Shown piece by piece: positions 44,124-52,921 of a stretch of DNA of 64,000 nucleotides (position 1 is its first letter; each line of letters starts with the position of its first letter). Made by a program: the position numbers and the translations under genes. The notes under the pieces were generated by a model. The model did no database searches. It was not told the DNA's origin and saw only the letters and a program-made list of their open reading frames with translations. The stretch is from positions 1 to 64,000 of the forward strand of contig JAZLCE010000015.1 in the NCBI GenBank assembly GCA_045614025.1, in the 5' to 3' direction. Source of the DNA: RGIG4140 sp045614025. GTDB taxonomy: Bacteria; Pseudomonadota; Alphaproteobacteria; CAAHEQ01; UBA3637.

Positions 44124-45413
44124 TTATTTTTGTTTTGTTGCAAAAATTGAACGACCAGCATAAACAGCTGTATCACCTAATTCTTGTTCAATACGAATCA
44201 ATTGATTGTATTTTGCCAAACGGTCTGAACGTGACAATGAACCTGTTTTGATTTGACCACAACCTGTTGCAACAGCAATATCAGCAATTGTTGCATCTTC
44301 TGTTTCACCTGAACGGTGAGATAAAACAGCTGTGTAACCAGCTCTATGAGCCATATCAACAGATTCCAATGTTTCTGTTAAAGAACCGATTTGGTTAACT
44401 TTGATTAAGATTGAGTTAGCAACTTTGCGTTCAATACCCATTTTCAAACGTTTTGTGTTTGTTACAAACAAGTCATCACCAACGAGTTGGATACGTGAAC
44501 CCAATGTTTTTGTGAGCATATCCCAACCTTCCCAATCGTCTTCTGCCATACCATCTTCGATAGACATAACTGGGAATTCATTAACGAGTTCTTCATAGTA
44601 TTTAACAAGTTCAGCTGATGTTAAAACTTTACCTTCGCCTTCCAAGTGATATTTACCATCTTCACCATAGAATTCAGATGAAGCAGCATCTAATGCTAAA
44701 ACAACATCATCACCTGGTTTATAACCAGCTGTTTCAATAGCATTTACGATAAATGTTAAAGCTTCTTTTGCAGAACCAATATTTGGAGCAAAACCACCTT
44801 CGTCACCAACGTTTGTATTCATACCAGCTTTTTTAAGGTTTGTTTTTAAAGCTTGGAAGATTTCTGCACCCATACGGATAGCTTCTGAACATGAAGAAGC
44901 ACCAACAGGCATAATCATGAATTCTTGAATATCAATTGGGTTATCAGCGTGTTTACCACCATTTAAAATATTCATCATTGGAACTGGCAAAACATGAGCC
45001 AATGTCCCACCAATATAACGATAAAGTGGCAAACCAGCGCTTTCTGCAGAAGCTTTAGCAATTGCCAAAGAAACACCTAAAATAGCATTTGCACCCAAAC
45101 GACCTTTATTTTCTGTACCATCTAAAGCAATCATTTCACGGTCAATTTCGATTTGTTCATCAGCTGGCATACCAACGATTGCATCATAAATTTCTGTGTT
45201 AACAGCATTAACAGCTTTTAAAACACCTTTACCTCCAAAACGTGATTTATCACCATCACGCAATTCAACAGCTTCATGAACACCTGTTGAAGCGCCGCTT
45301 GGAACAGCTGCACGGCCAAAAGAGCCGTCATCTAAAACAACATCAACTTCAACAGTTGGTGTTCCGCGTGAATCTAAAATTTCTCTTGCTTGAATATCAA
45401 TAATTTCACTCAT
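44124..45413 (-). CDS. eno: Enolase
   Basis: A 429-residue protein of standard enolase length, starting MSEIIDIQAREILDSRGTPTVEVDV. Metal ligands lie in LALDAASSEFY, SIEDGMAEDDWEGW and QLVGDDLFVTN; the signature ILIKVNQIGSLTET and LSHRSGETED are present. It interconverts 2-phosphoglycerate and PEP. Codon use is biased like ppdK, suggesting high expression. It is the last gene of secG-kdsA-eno, 41 bases after kdsA. Confidence 0.98.
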   Translation of the reverse strand: MSEIIDIQAREILDSRGTPTVEVDVVLDDGSFGRAAVPSGASTGVHEAVELRDGDKSRFGGKGVLKAVNAVNTEIYDAIVGMPADEQIEIDREMIALDGTENKGRLGANAILGVSLAIAKASAESAGLPLYRYIGGTLAHVLPVPMMNILNGGKHADNPIDIQEFMIMPVGASSCSEAIRMGAEIFQALKTNLKKAGMNTNVGDEGGFAPNIGSAKEALTFIVNAIETAGYKPGDDVVLALDAASSEFYGEDGKYHLEGEGKVLTSAELVKYYEELVNEFPVMSIEDGMAEDDWEGWDMLTKTLGSRIQLVGDDLFVTNTKRLKMGIERKVANSILIKVNQIGSLTETLESVDMAHRAGYTAVLSHRSGETEDATIADIAVATGCGQIKTGSLSRSDRLAKYNQLIRIEQELGDTAVYAGRSIFATKQK

Positions 45414-45454
45414 GTTTTTCTCCTTATCTTGAGTTAAAATTAATAAAAACCAAT

Positions 45455-46288
45455 TTAATCTTTTTTGAATCCTTTGGCAATTTCATCATATGCCTTTAAT
45501 GTTTTCAAAACGTTTTCCATTTGATTTAATGGAATCATGTTTGGCCCATCACTTGGAGCAGTATCAGGTGTTTCATGCGTTTCAATAAAAACACCAGCAA
45601 TACCCGTTGTAATCGCAGCGTTTGCTAATACTGGAGCAAATTCGCGTTGCCCACCACTTGAAGTTCCTTGACCTCCAGGTTGTTGCACTGAATGTGTTGC
45701 ATCAAAAATAACTGGATAACCTGTTTGCTTCATAATTGGAAGAGAACGCATATCAACAACCAATGTGTTATATCCAAATGAGGCGCCCCGCTCTGTCAGC
45801 ATAATATTTTGATTACCTGTGCTTTCTAATTTTGCTGCCACATTTTTCATATCCCATGGCGCCAAAAACTGCCCTTTTTTCACATTAATAGCAGCTTTTG
45901 TTTTCCCTGCCGCAATCAACAAATCTGTTTGACGGCATAAAAACGCTGGAATTTGCAATACATCAACAACTTGAGCAGCTATATCACATTGAAAAGGCTC
46001 ATGAATATCCGTTATAACTGGGCAATGAAGCTTATCTTTAATATCTTGAAAAGCCATCATTGCTTTTTCAAGCCCCATACCACGAACACCCGAAATACTT
46101 GTTCTATTCGCTTTATCAAATGAAGCTTTAAAAATAAACGGTATATTTAATTTATCTGTTAAAGAAACAAGTGCCTCAGCCATTTCCATGCCATGAGCAG
46201 CACTTTCCATCTGACAAGGCCCCGCAATCAAAGTAAACGGCTTGTCATTTGAAATTTTAAGGTTTGCAACCTGAATTTCTTTTTGCAT
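45455..46288 (-). CDS. kdsA: 3-deoxy-8-phosphooctulonate synthase
   Basis: A 277-residue TIM-barrel enzyme with the KdsA signatures LIAGPCQMES, FKASFDKANRTS, GPVITDIHE-like CPVITDIHEPFQ and LTERGASFGYNTLVVDMR. It condenses PEP and arabinose-5-phosphate into KDO-8-phosphate, the precursor of KDO in lipopolysaccharide, so this cell makes LPS. It is 8 bases downstream of secG. In many alphaproteobacteria pyrG lies between secG and kdsA; here it does not. Confidence 0.97.
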   Translation of the reverse strand: MQKEIQVANLKISNDKPFTLIAGPCQMESAAHGMEMAEALVSLTDKLNIPFIFKASFDKANRTSISGVRGMGLEKAMMAFQDIKDKLHCPVITDIHEPFQCDIAAQVVDVLQIPAFLCRQTDLLIAAGKTKAAINVKKGQFLAPWDMKNVAAKLESTGNQNIMLTERGASFGYNTLVVDMRSLPIMKQTGYPVIFDATHSVQQPGGQGTSSGGQREFAPVLANAAITTGIAGVFIETHETPDTAPSDGPNMIPLNQMENVLKTLKAYDEIAKGFKKD

Positions 46289-46296
46289 TGAGTCCC

Positions 46297-46596
46297 CTAT
46301 TTTTCTGAAGTTGTTTCAGTAGCAATATTTTCTGTTGGCACAATGCTAATCTTTTCAACTTCATTACCATTTTTGGCCATAATAACAAGCGTTAAACTCG
46401 TTACAATAAAAGCAGCAAAACAATAAGCTGTCATCCTTGAAAGAAAATTACCAGCTTGACGTGAAGTGAAAAGCCCAGCACCGCCTTGACCACCGCCAAG
46501 AGCACCAAGAGCGCCCCCTTCAGAGCGTTGCAACAAAACAAAAATAGTTATACAAATTGCTAAAATAATATGAATAGTCAAAATAAATGTTTGCAT
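46297..46596 (-). CDS. secG: Preprotein translocase subunit SecG
   Basis: A 99-residue protein with two membrane segments (about 3-22 and 56-76) around the SecG loop: LLQRSEGGALGALGGGQGGAGLF. SecG assists SecYE during protein export. I start it at 46596 (MQTFILTIHII), where AGGA lies about 7 bases upstream; the open frame runs 12 residues further upstream without a ribosome-binding site. The glutamate-rich tail has no known role. Confidence 0.93.
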   Translation of the reverse strand: MQTFILTIHIILAICITIFVLLQRSEGGALGALGGGQGGAGLFTSRQAGNFLSRMTAYCFAAFIVTSLTLVIMAKNGNEVEKISIVPTENIATETTSEK

Positions 46597-46650
46597 CTTT
46601 TTTCCTATAAAATAAAAGAAAAACTTCTTCAAAAAGTTTTAAACGTGTGC

Positions 46651-46679
46651 ATTTTAGCTTAAATTTATTTTTTTTGCAA
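46651..46679 (-). promoter_or_regulatory. Promoter of secG-kdsA-eno
   Basis: On the minus strand TTGCAA, a 17-base spacer and TAAAAT, about 55 bases before the secG ATG. Confidence 0.7.
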
Positions 46680-46767
46680 GCCTAAAAAATATTTTATCTC
46701 TCTTAAGAAAAAAAGTTTCTTTTTTTTTAGTTTTGTTAAAATTTTAGTTACTTTTTATTTATTATTA

Positions 46768-46776
46768 TGATAACAT
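46768..46776 (+). promoter_or_regulatory. Candidate extended -10 promoter of ccrM
   Basis: TGA-TAACAT with a weak TTACTT 17 bases upstream. Predicted transcription would start after the ATG at 46767, which supports the later ATG at 46800. Confidence 0.4.
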
Positions 46777-46799
46777 CAGTATCGTTTTGGGAGAAAAGA

Positions 46800-47888
46800 A
46801 TGAGAACAAACACTATTATTAAAGGCGACTGCATCGAAGTTATGAAAAAAATGCCAGATAACTCTGTGGATGTTATCTTTGCGGATCCGCCCTATAATAT
46901 GCAACTTGGAAGCAATTTATTGCGTCCAGATGCTACTCATGTTGCCGCAGTCACAGATGATTGGGATAAATTTGATAGTTTTGATGCTTATGATTCTTTT
47001 ACACTCAATTGGATAACAGAAGCTAAACGTATTTTAAAAGAAAACGGAACCATTTGGATTATTGGTTCCTATCATAATATTTATAGGGTTGGGTATCATT
47101 TGCAAAATTTAAAATTTTGGATTTTAAATGATATTGTTTGGGTTAAAACAAACCCAATGCCAAATTTTAAAGGAACGCGCTTTGCCAATGCACATGAAAC
47201 GCTTCTTTGGTGCGCAAAATCAGAAAAAGCAAAATATACATTCAATTATGAGAGTATGAAAGCTTTTAATGATGATATTCAAATGCGATCTGACTGGTTA
47301 TTGCCGATTTGCAACGGTCCTGAACGACTTAAAAACGAATCTGGAAAAAAAGTTCATACCACTCAAAAACCAGAATGCCTTCTCTATCGCATTTTATTAG
47401 CATCTACCAACCCTGGTGATATTGTTTTAGATCCTTTTTTTGGAACAGGAACAACGGGTTCAGTTGCCAAAAAACTTGGCCGCAGATATATTGGCATTGA
47501 AAAGGATGAAACCTATATTAAATATGCAAAAAAAAGATTAGCAAACATACGCCCTTCTTCTGAATGCCATATATTCGACCCTATTCAACCTAAAAAAGCG
47601 GAACCTAAAATACCTTTTGGATCTTTACTTGAACATGGACTTTTAAAACCTGGTCAAAAAATTTTTGATATTAAACAAAAATTTTCAGCCATTATCAGAG
47701 CAGATGGCACCATTCACTCTGGCACTCATCACGGTTCAATCCATCAAGTTGCCGCTTCTTTACAAGGAATTATTTCTTGCAATGGGTGGACATTTTGGCA
47801 TACAGTAACTAAAAAACAAAAAAATAAAAAACCCGTATTGATTTCATTAGATCAATATAGAGAACAACTTAAAAAAGAAATTTTTTAA
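46800..47888 (+). CDS. ccrM: Adenine-specific DNA methyltransferase CcrM (GANTC)
   Basis: A 362-residue protein close to the length of Caulobacter CcrM (358). It is a beta-class N6-adenine enzyme: DPPY at 29-32 comes first and the AdoMet motif DPFFGTGTTG about 180 residues later. The target-region segment THVAAVTDDWDKFDSF and KVHTTQKPECLLYRIL match CcrM. The C-terminal DNA-reading domain (about 275-355) has GSIHQVAASLQGIISCNGWTFW. CcrM methylates GANTC after replication and times gene expression in alphaproteobacteria. The ATG at 46800 follows GGGAG. Confidence 0.93.
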   Translation: MRTNTIIKGDCIEVMKKMPDNSVDVIFADPPYNMQLGSNLLRPDATHVAAVTDDWDKFDSFDAYDSFTLNWITEAKRILKENGTIWIIGSYHNIYRVGYHLQNLKFWILNDIVWVKTNPMPNFKGTRFANAHETLLWCAKSEKAKYTFNYESMKAFNDDIQMRSDWLLPICNGPERLKNESGKKVHTTQKPECLLYRILLASTNPGDIVLDPFFGTGTTGSVAKKLGRRYIGIEKDETYIKYAKKRLANIRPSSECHIFDPIQPKKAEPKIPFGSLLEHGLLKPGQKIFDIKQKFSAIIRADGTIHSGTHHGSIHQVAASLQGIISCNGWTFWHTVTKKQKNKKPVLISLDQYREQLKKEIF

Positions 47889-47921
47889 CTTAAGTCATAT
47901 TTTATTAGAAAGGATATAAAA

Positions 47922-48566
47922 ATGAATATAAAAAAAGCAACTCTCTCTCTTGTTTTAGCCTCGTTTTTATCAGCTTGCGCCACAAATCCATATACTGGCG
48001 AAAGTCAAGTTTCTAAAACCGCATGGGGAACAGGAATTGGAACAGCTGCTGGTGCAGGTATCGGCGCATTGGTCGGCGGTAAAAAAGGTGCTCTCATTGG
48101 GGCTGGTGCTGGAGCCCTTGTTGGCGTTGGAACAGGCGCTTATATGGATGCCCAAGCTAAAAAATTGCGCCAAGAATTAGTTGGAACAGGTGTTCAAGTT
48201 GTTTCACAAAATGGTCAAGTTCAACTCATTATGCCTGGAAATATTACTTTTGGCACAAATGAAGCAACCATTCAACCAGGATTTACCCCTACCCTCAATT
48301 CCATTGCCAAAGTTATCAAAGAATATAACAAAACTATGGTTCAAATTGTTGGTTATACAGATAACACTGGATCAGCCGCTTACAATAACACTCTTTCATT
48401 GCGCAGAGCCAACGCTGTTTCCAACTATTTAAGATTGCAAGGCGTTTCAGCAGACAGAATCATCACAGATGGCCTTGGCCCTCAAAATCCAATTGCATCA
48501 AATGCAACAGCACAAGGAAGAGAGCAAAATAGACGCGTTGAAATCTTCTTAATCAATAAAAATTAA
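47922..48566 (+). CDS. OmpA-family lipoprotein with glycine zipper (YiaD-like)
   Basis: A 214-residue lipoprotein. The lipobox LSAC gives lipidated Cys19. A glycine-zipper segment (about 36-75, repeated GAGIGALVGG-type) may insert in or contact the outer membrane. The C-terminal OmpA domain (about 100-214) has VGYTDNTGSAAYNNTLSLRR and GREQNRRVEIFL, which bind diaminopimelate in peptidoglycan. It anchors the outer membrane to the wall. Good AAAGGA ribosome-binding site, terminator downstream. Confidence 0.92.
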   Translation: MNIKKATLSLVLASFLSACATNPYTGESQVSKTAWGTGIGTAAGAGIGALVGGKKGALIGAGAGALVGVGTGAYMDAQAKKLRQELVGTGVQVVSQNGQVQLIMPGNITFGTNEATIQPGFTPTLNSIAKVIKEYNKTMVQIVGYTDNTGSAAYNNTLSLRRANAVSNYLRLQGVSADRIITDGLGPQNPIASNATAQGREQNRRVEIFLINKN

Positions 48567-48587
48567 TTTTAATTTCATTGATAAGAC

Positions 48588-48619
48588 AACTCCCCTCTTC
48601 TTCAAGAGGGGAGTTTTTT
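48588..48619 (+). terminator. Rho-independent terminator of the OmpA-like gene
   Basis: AACTCCCCTCTT and AAGAGGGGAGTT form a 12-bp stem with loop CTTC and a T run. Confidence 0.92.
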
Positions 48620-48726
48620 ATTTTAAATACTTTCGAGTTTTGATAAAAGATTTATATTAAAAAAATCAAAAAATTATAAAAAAAATATATTTTAAAATTT
48701 TTTTCAATACAAAACATAGAAACATA

Positions 48727-48735
48727 TGCTATAAT
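48727..48735 (+). promoter_or_regulatory. Extended -10 promoter of the autotransporter
   Basis: TGC-TATAAT, a perfect -10 with extended TGn; no convincing -35 at 17 bases. It predicts a leader of about 110 bases containing GGGGGA early on and TTGGAGG directly before the ATG. The region 48620-48853 is otherwise A/T-rich without a gene. Confidence 0.6.
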
Positions 48736-48853
48736 TAAAGTACAAATGGGGGAACTTTAAGATATAAAACAATTATTGTGTTTTTAAAATTACCTCTTTT
48801 AACATTAACAAAGGGATAAAATTATCTTAATTTATTTTTTTTGGAGGCACACC

Positions 48854-51490
48854 ATGTTTCATTCATCACGCACCACTCTTAAAGAGCTCAAAAAACGATA
48901 TTTAAACATTATAAAAAAATGCATGCTTATAAACTTAGCAATTTTAAGCCCTTTATTTTTTAGTTCTTCAAAATTATATGCAGCTAATCTCTATGGTGGT
49001 ATTAATGGGGCAGTCACAGATGTAGATGAATCAAAAACATCCATCACATTAAATGTATCAGACAATGCAAATTATGGCCGAATTATTGGTGGTAATTATA
49101 CTCAATTTACACAAAGTTATGCTACGGGTGATTTTACTTATGAATTTGACTCTATAAACACTAATTTAAATAATGTTACAGTTTCAGGCGAAGTTGTTGG
49201 CGGAAGCCGACATGCAAATGGCTTTAAATCTAATCCTGTTCCAGATAATACCCGTTTAAAAATAATTACAGAAGAAACAAATTTGGTTATTAATGGCGGA
49301 ACATATAACGATGATTATCCTCTTGATGATGAATGGGGCCGAGCCACAGAATCATATAACAACGTTGTTACCCCTGGGAACTATATAAAAGACAGGGGTT
49401 ATAATGTTTCATATGCACCTAAAATTGATTTTGAGATTAATAATGCAACTTTAACAATAACAAATGGAACTTTTGATTCATTTATACATGGAGGTAGCAT
49501 TTTAAAAGCTTATTGCGATCAACATGTTGATTTAGTTGATTCTATAAAAAATGCAACCATAAATATATCTGGGGGCCAGTTTAACCAAAATATTTATGGT
49601 GGTGGAAGTGTTTTAGTAACTGGATACGAGTTTAGCAATGATATAACTAATGAAAACAAAATAGTTTCTCAAGTGGAAAAATCTACAATAAATATTTCTG
49701 GTGGCAATTTTGCTTCTGATATTTATGCCGGTGGATTAATTGGCATTGACTACCCTGAAGTTAATAAAATCAATATGCAAGCAAGTGTTTCAACAACTAT
49801 ATTAAATATAGAGAATGTTTCAGTAAATAATATTTATGGAAATAATGCATTAGGAACATTTATCCCTAACAAAACAACGTCTAATGAATCATGGGATATT
49901 CAAAAAGGAAGTTCAACCTTAACTCATTTAACAATGACTGATGCCTCTGCAAAAGAAATTGATATCTCTGAAGGATCATTAACCTTAAAATCTTTCACTG
50001 ATAACCAAATGAACATTGAATCCATTTATATGGGTAAAAATACTTTATTTAAAACACATGGGAATGGTTCTATTCATGTTTTAAATGACATAAAAATTGA
50101 AGATAATAGCGAGGTTATACTTGAAAACAAAGGAATCCAAACTGGGGGCTCTGTTTCTTTTGGAAATAATGTTTTATTAAAAATTATACTTGATACTTCA
50201 ACTATTGAAGCTAACTCAGTTTCTTTTGGTATAGGAAATCAAATAGATATTATTATAACGGAAGAATTAAAAGCCGGAGAATACGATTTTATTATCAGCG
50301 ATAAGATTAGTGGGACCACCTCTGTTGATATAATTACAGAAAGTCTGTTATATGATTTCATATTACAAGAAAATGGGAAAATACTTGTAAAAACTGAAGA
50401 TACAAACAAATCAAATTCTGTTTCTTTTACGCCTTATGAACAAGAAATATTCGATGCAATTAATCAATCAAATAATGTTTTATCAAGAAATGAACTCTTT
50501 GAAGAAACCAAAAGTTCTATTTTAAAAATGTTGCAATCAACAGATCAAGAGGAAATTACAAAAGCCAAAAAAGCCTTAAAAGCCATTGGAACAAGTGAAC
50601 AACCTGTTTCACAATCCATAGCTCTTGGACATTTTAATGAGTTAACAAGAGTTATTTCTCAGTTGGCAATGGAAAAAGAAGCAGACTTTGGTCGTTCAGG
50701 TGGCGAAGAAGAAGCAAGAGCCAAAGTTTATGTCAAAGGTCTTTATGATAAAACAAAATCCACAATGGGGGATGGCTTTAAGGCAAGAAGCCAAGGTGCT
50801 GTCCTTGGTGTTCAAAGTGAAGTAACCGATACTTTAACTTTGGGAGTTGGATATGCCACAAGCCAAACAACGGCAAAAGAAGATTTGCGCCGAACAGAAG
50901 TGGATACGAACACAGGATTCATCTCAGCGCACTATCAACCAAACGATTGGTGGATTAGTGGCTTGGCAACTTATTCCAGAGGTCAATATGATGAAGAAAA
51001 GCAAGTGCTTTCTTCAAAAGGCACAGCCAACTATGATGTTGATTCTTGGGGTGTTCAAGTGATGACAGGGTATGACATCAAGCTTGCTGATGCAGTGATC
51101 ACACCAGAAGTTGGATTGAGATATCTTGCTGTGAAACAAGAAGGATATACTGATACACTTGGAACAACGGTTGAAGCCACCTCAAGCGATTACTTAACGG
51201 CAATTGCGGGCATTAAAACCGCTTGGGATTTGGGTAAAGTCCGTCCAAGTGTTGGCATTAACGTTGGGTATGATGTAATCAGTGATGACGTATCAGCGCT
51301 CAACACCCTTGCCAATGGCGCGAGTTACACAGTGAACGCTGAAGCGCTTGATCGCTTGAATGTTGGCATCTCAACAGGCGTTGAAGCCAAACTTAATGAT
51401 CGAACAACATTGAATCTTGAATATAATGGAAGTTTCAGAAAAGAATATACGAATCACTCTGGTATGATCCGCTTTGAACTCAAATTTTAA
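48854..51490 (+). CDS. Autotransporter (type Va secretion) with beta-helix passenger
   Basis: An 878-residue protein. It has a long, basic signal peptide of about 44 residues ending KLYAA. The passenger (about 45-560) repeats short beta-helix units such as INGGTYND, ISGGQFNQNIYGGG and ISGGNFASDIYAGG. A linker helix leads to a C-terminal barrel (about 615-878) starting near EARAKVYVKGLYDKTKS and ending ELKF with the terminal Phe. The barrel inserts in the outer membrane with help from Bam. The barrel coding is visibly more GC-rich (about 45% in 50881-50940) than the passenger (about one third), suggesting modular exchange. The passenger has no recognisable protease or esterase motif, so adhesion is the default guess. 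Confidence 0.9.
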   Translation: MFHSSRTTLKELKKRYLNIIKKCMLINLAILSPLFFSSSKLYAANLYGGINGAVTDVDESKTSITLNVSDNANYGRIIGGNYTQFTQSYATGDFTYEFDSINTNLNNVTVSGEVVGGSRHANGFKSNPVPDNTRLKIITEETNLVINGGTYNDDYPLDDEWGRATESYNNVVTPGNYIKDRGYNVSYAPKIDFEINNATLTITNGTFDSFIHGGSILKAYCDQHVDLVDSIKNATINISGGQFNQNIYGGGSVLVTGYEFSNDITNENKIVSQVEKSTINISGGNFASDIYAGGLIGIDYPEVNKINMQASVSTTILNIENVSVNNIYGNNALGTFIPNKTTSNESWDIQKGSSTLTHLTMTDASAKEIDISEGSLTLKSFTDNQMNIESIYMGKNTLFKTHGNGSIHVLNDIKIEDNSEVILENKGIQTGGSVSFGNNVLLKIILDTSTIEANSVSFGIGNQIDIIITEELKAGEYDFIISDKISGTTSVDIITESLLYDFILQENGKILVKTEDTNKSNSVSFTPYEQEIFDAINQSNNVLSRNELFEETKSSILKMLQSTDQEEITKAKKALKAIGTSEQPVSQSIALGHFNELTRVISQLAMEKEADFGRSGGEEEARAKVYVKGLYDKTKSTMGDGFKARSQGAVLGVQSEVTDTLTLGVGYATSQTTAKEDLRRTEVDTNTGFISAHYQPNDWWISGLATYSRGQYDEEKQVLSSKGTANYDVDSWGVQVMTGYDIKLADAVITPEVGLRYLAVKQEGYTDTLGTTVEATSSDYLTAIAGIKTAWDLGKVRPSVGINVGYDVISDDVSALNTLANGASYTVNAEALDRLNVGISTGVEAKLNDRTTLNLEYNGSFRKEYTNHSGMIRFELKF

Positions 51491-51512
51491 AGCATAAACT
51501 ATGTTTGTTAGA

Positions 51513-51548
51513 GAATGGCTCGTGTATAAATCCATACATGAGCCATTC
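51513..51548 (+). terminator. Strong 15-bp hairpin after the autotransporter
   Basis: GAATGGCTCGTGTAT pairs with ATACATGAGCCATTC (one G-U) around AAATCC, 23 bases after the stop. The following bases are only moderately T-rich, so it may be a terminator or an mRNA 3'-protecting structure. Confidence 0.65.
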
Positions 51549-51655
51549 CTATCTTAGTCTTTTATCAATTTAAATTCTTTTTATTTAACGATCTCTTGTC
51601 ACGTAACCCATAGTTTAATGTAATTAAAAATAAAACAAATCAACTATTTTTTATC

Positions 51656-51684
51656 TTGACATCTAAATATCAAAAAGATAAGAT
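51656..51684 (+). promoter_or_regulatory. Promoter of tRNA-Ala
   Basis: A perfect TTGACA, a 17-base spacer and TAAGAT, about 22 bases before the mature tRNA. Confidence 0.85.
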
Positions 51685-51705
51685 GAGCCATATCAGAAAC
51701 CTTGT

Positions 51706-51781
51706 GGGGTTATAGCTCAGTTGGTAGAGCGCTGCGTTCGCAATGCAGAGGTCAGGGGTTCGACCCCCCTTAACTCCACCA
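51706..51781 (+). tRNA. tRNA-Ala (anticodon CGC)
   Basis: The 76 bases fold as a tRNA: acceptor GGGGTTA with TAACTCC, D arm GCTC/GAGC, anticodon stem CTGCG/TGCAG with loop TTCGCAA (anticodon CGC, codon GCG), variable AGGTC, T arm AGGGG/CCCCT with TTCGACC, and encoded CCA. The third acceptor pair is G-U, the alanine identity element. Open frames reading through it are spurious. Confidence 0.95.
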
Positions 51782-51798
51782 TTTTTTATAAATTTAAA

Positions 51799-52404
51799 AT
51801 GTTTCTAAATCTCATAAAATCAATTAGTTCACAAAAAAATTCAAAAGCCGTCAAGCTTTGTTTTCTTTATGCCTTTATAATGGCTGTTTTTTTATCCATT
51901 CAAATTACAACGCCATTAAAAAATATTTTAAATGATTCGCAAACATATTTATTTTTAAATGATGTTCTAAATGATTCTACTGAGGAAATAACAAATAAAA
52001 TATCAAATCAAGAATCAGCTGAAAAAAAGTTTTTTTATTCAATCATTCATCAAACGGCCCTCACCTTAAAAGAAAAAAATCTTCTTCAAGAACTTTCAGT
52101 AGAGCGTTTTCAATCTTTGATTAAGCAAGCTTTAATAACTCAGCAAATTTTATTTATCATTCTTTTTTATATTTTATTCATCTTCCTCTTTTATATTGGG
52201 CGTTTTTTATTAAATATAATCGGCCCAAATTTCTATCAACCAACAGATAAAAATTTTTGGGCAAAGATGCTTTCCCTGCCCTTTTGCTTGATTTTAACAA
52301 TTTATGTTTTGGGAATTTTCTTTAATACTTTACTTTCCCCATTTCTTTTGTTGCTTATTGCTATTTTACTTTCACTTTTATTAACCATTTATATCAAAAA
52401 ATAA
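51799..52404 (+). CDS. Small polytopic membrane protein of unknown function
   Basis: A 201-residue protein starting MFLNLIKSISSQ, 17 bases after the tRNA CCA. Predicted membrane segments lie at about 18-36, 115-140, 155-175 and 177-198; between the first two is a soluble region with NDVLNDSTEEITNKIS. I do not recognise it. There is no clear ribosome-binding site and no separate promoter, so it is probably expressed from the tRNA promoter after tRNA processing. A longer frame starting inside the tRNA should not be used. It ends 3 bases before the convergent rppH. Confidence 0.6.
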   Translation: MFLNLIKSISSQKNSKAVKLCFLYAFIMAVFLSIQITTPLKNILNDSQTYLFLNDVLNDSTEEITNKISNQESAEKKFFYSIIHQTALTLKEKNLLQELSVERFQSLIKQALITQQILFIILFYILFIFLFYIGRFLLNIIGPNFYQPTDKNFWAKMLSLPFCLILTIYVLGIFFNTLLSPFLLLLIAILLSLLLTIYIKK

Positions 52405-52407
52405 ACC

Positions 52408-52878
52408 TTAAATATAAGGAGAAAACTCTTCTATAATTTTATGATAGACAATGCGTTTAAATGGAACAACTAAAGAGATAATTTTTTTAACTGGACACCA
52501 AAAATATGAAGAAAATTCAATTTCTTCTGGATGTATTTTTAAGTTAAAATCACTTTCTTTGCCTTTAAAGCGAAACAAAAACCATTTTTGTTTTTGACCA
52601 TGAAAAACACCTTCTGGATAAGTAATCGGCGCAAAAAAATCATATTGATGCCAATCTTTACTTTCTTTTATAAGTTCAACATGTTCTTTCTTCAATCCTG
52701 TTTCTTCATAAAGCTCTCTAAACGCAGCCTCTAAAAGGGTTTCTCCTTGATCAACACCGCCTTGGGGCATCTGATATTTAAAATTTGAACCAGCAGCGTT
52801 TAACCGCTCCCCCATCCAAACAAGACCTTTATCATTTACAATCATTAACCCAACATTCAAACGATAATTCTTTTTCAT
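52408..52878 (-). CDS. rppH: RNA pyrophosphohydrolase
   Basis: A 156-residue Nudix enzyme with the RppH N-terminus YRLNVGLMIVNDKGLVWMGER and WQMPQGG-type YQMPQGGVDQGE. The Nudix box is complete (GGVDQGETLLEAAFRELYEETGL). KQKWFLFRFKG and the late EFSSYFWCP follow the family pattern. RppH removes pyrophosphate from mRNA 5' ends and triggers RNase E decay, or acts on dinucleoside polyphosphates. It is the third gene of envC-ctpA-rppH, a common alphaproteobacterial order. Confidence 0.93.
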   Translation of the reverse strand: MKKNYRLNVGLMIVNDKGLVWMGERLNAAGSNFKYQMPQGGVDQGETLLEAAFRELYEETGLKKEHVELIKESKDWHQYDFFAPITYPEGVFHGQKQKWFLFRFKGKESDFNLKIHPEEIEFSSYFWCPVKKIISLVVPFKRIVYHKIIEEFSPYI

Positions 52879-52921
52879 TTTTAAATCCTAAAAAATAAAG
52901 GGGGAAGATCCCCCTAATTAA

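Noticed and set aside
51721..51798. Protein start inside the tRNA gene
   Set aside because: These codons are the tRNA sequence itself; the real membrane protein begins at 51799.
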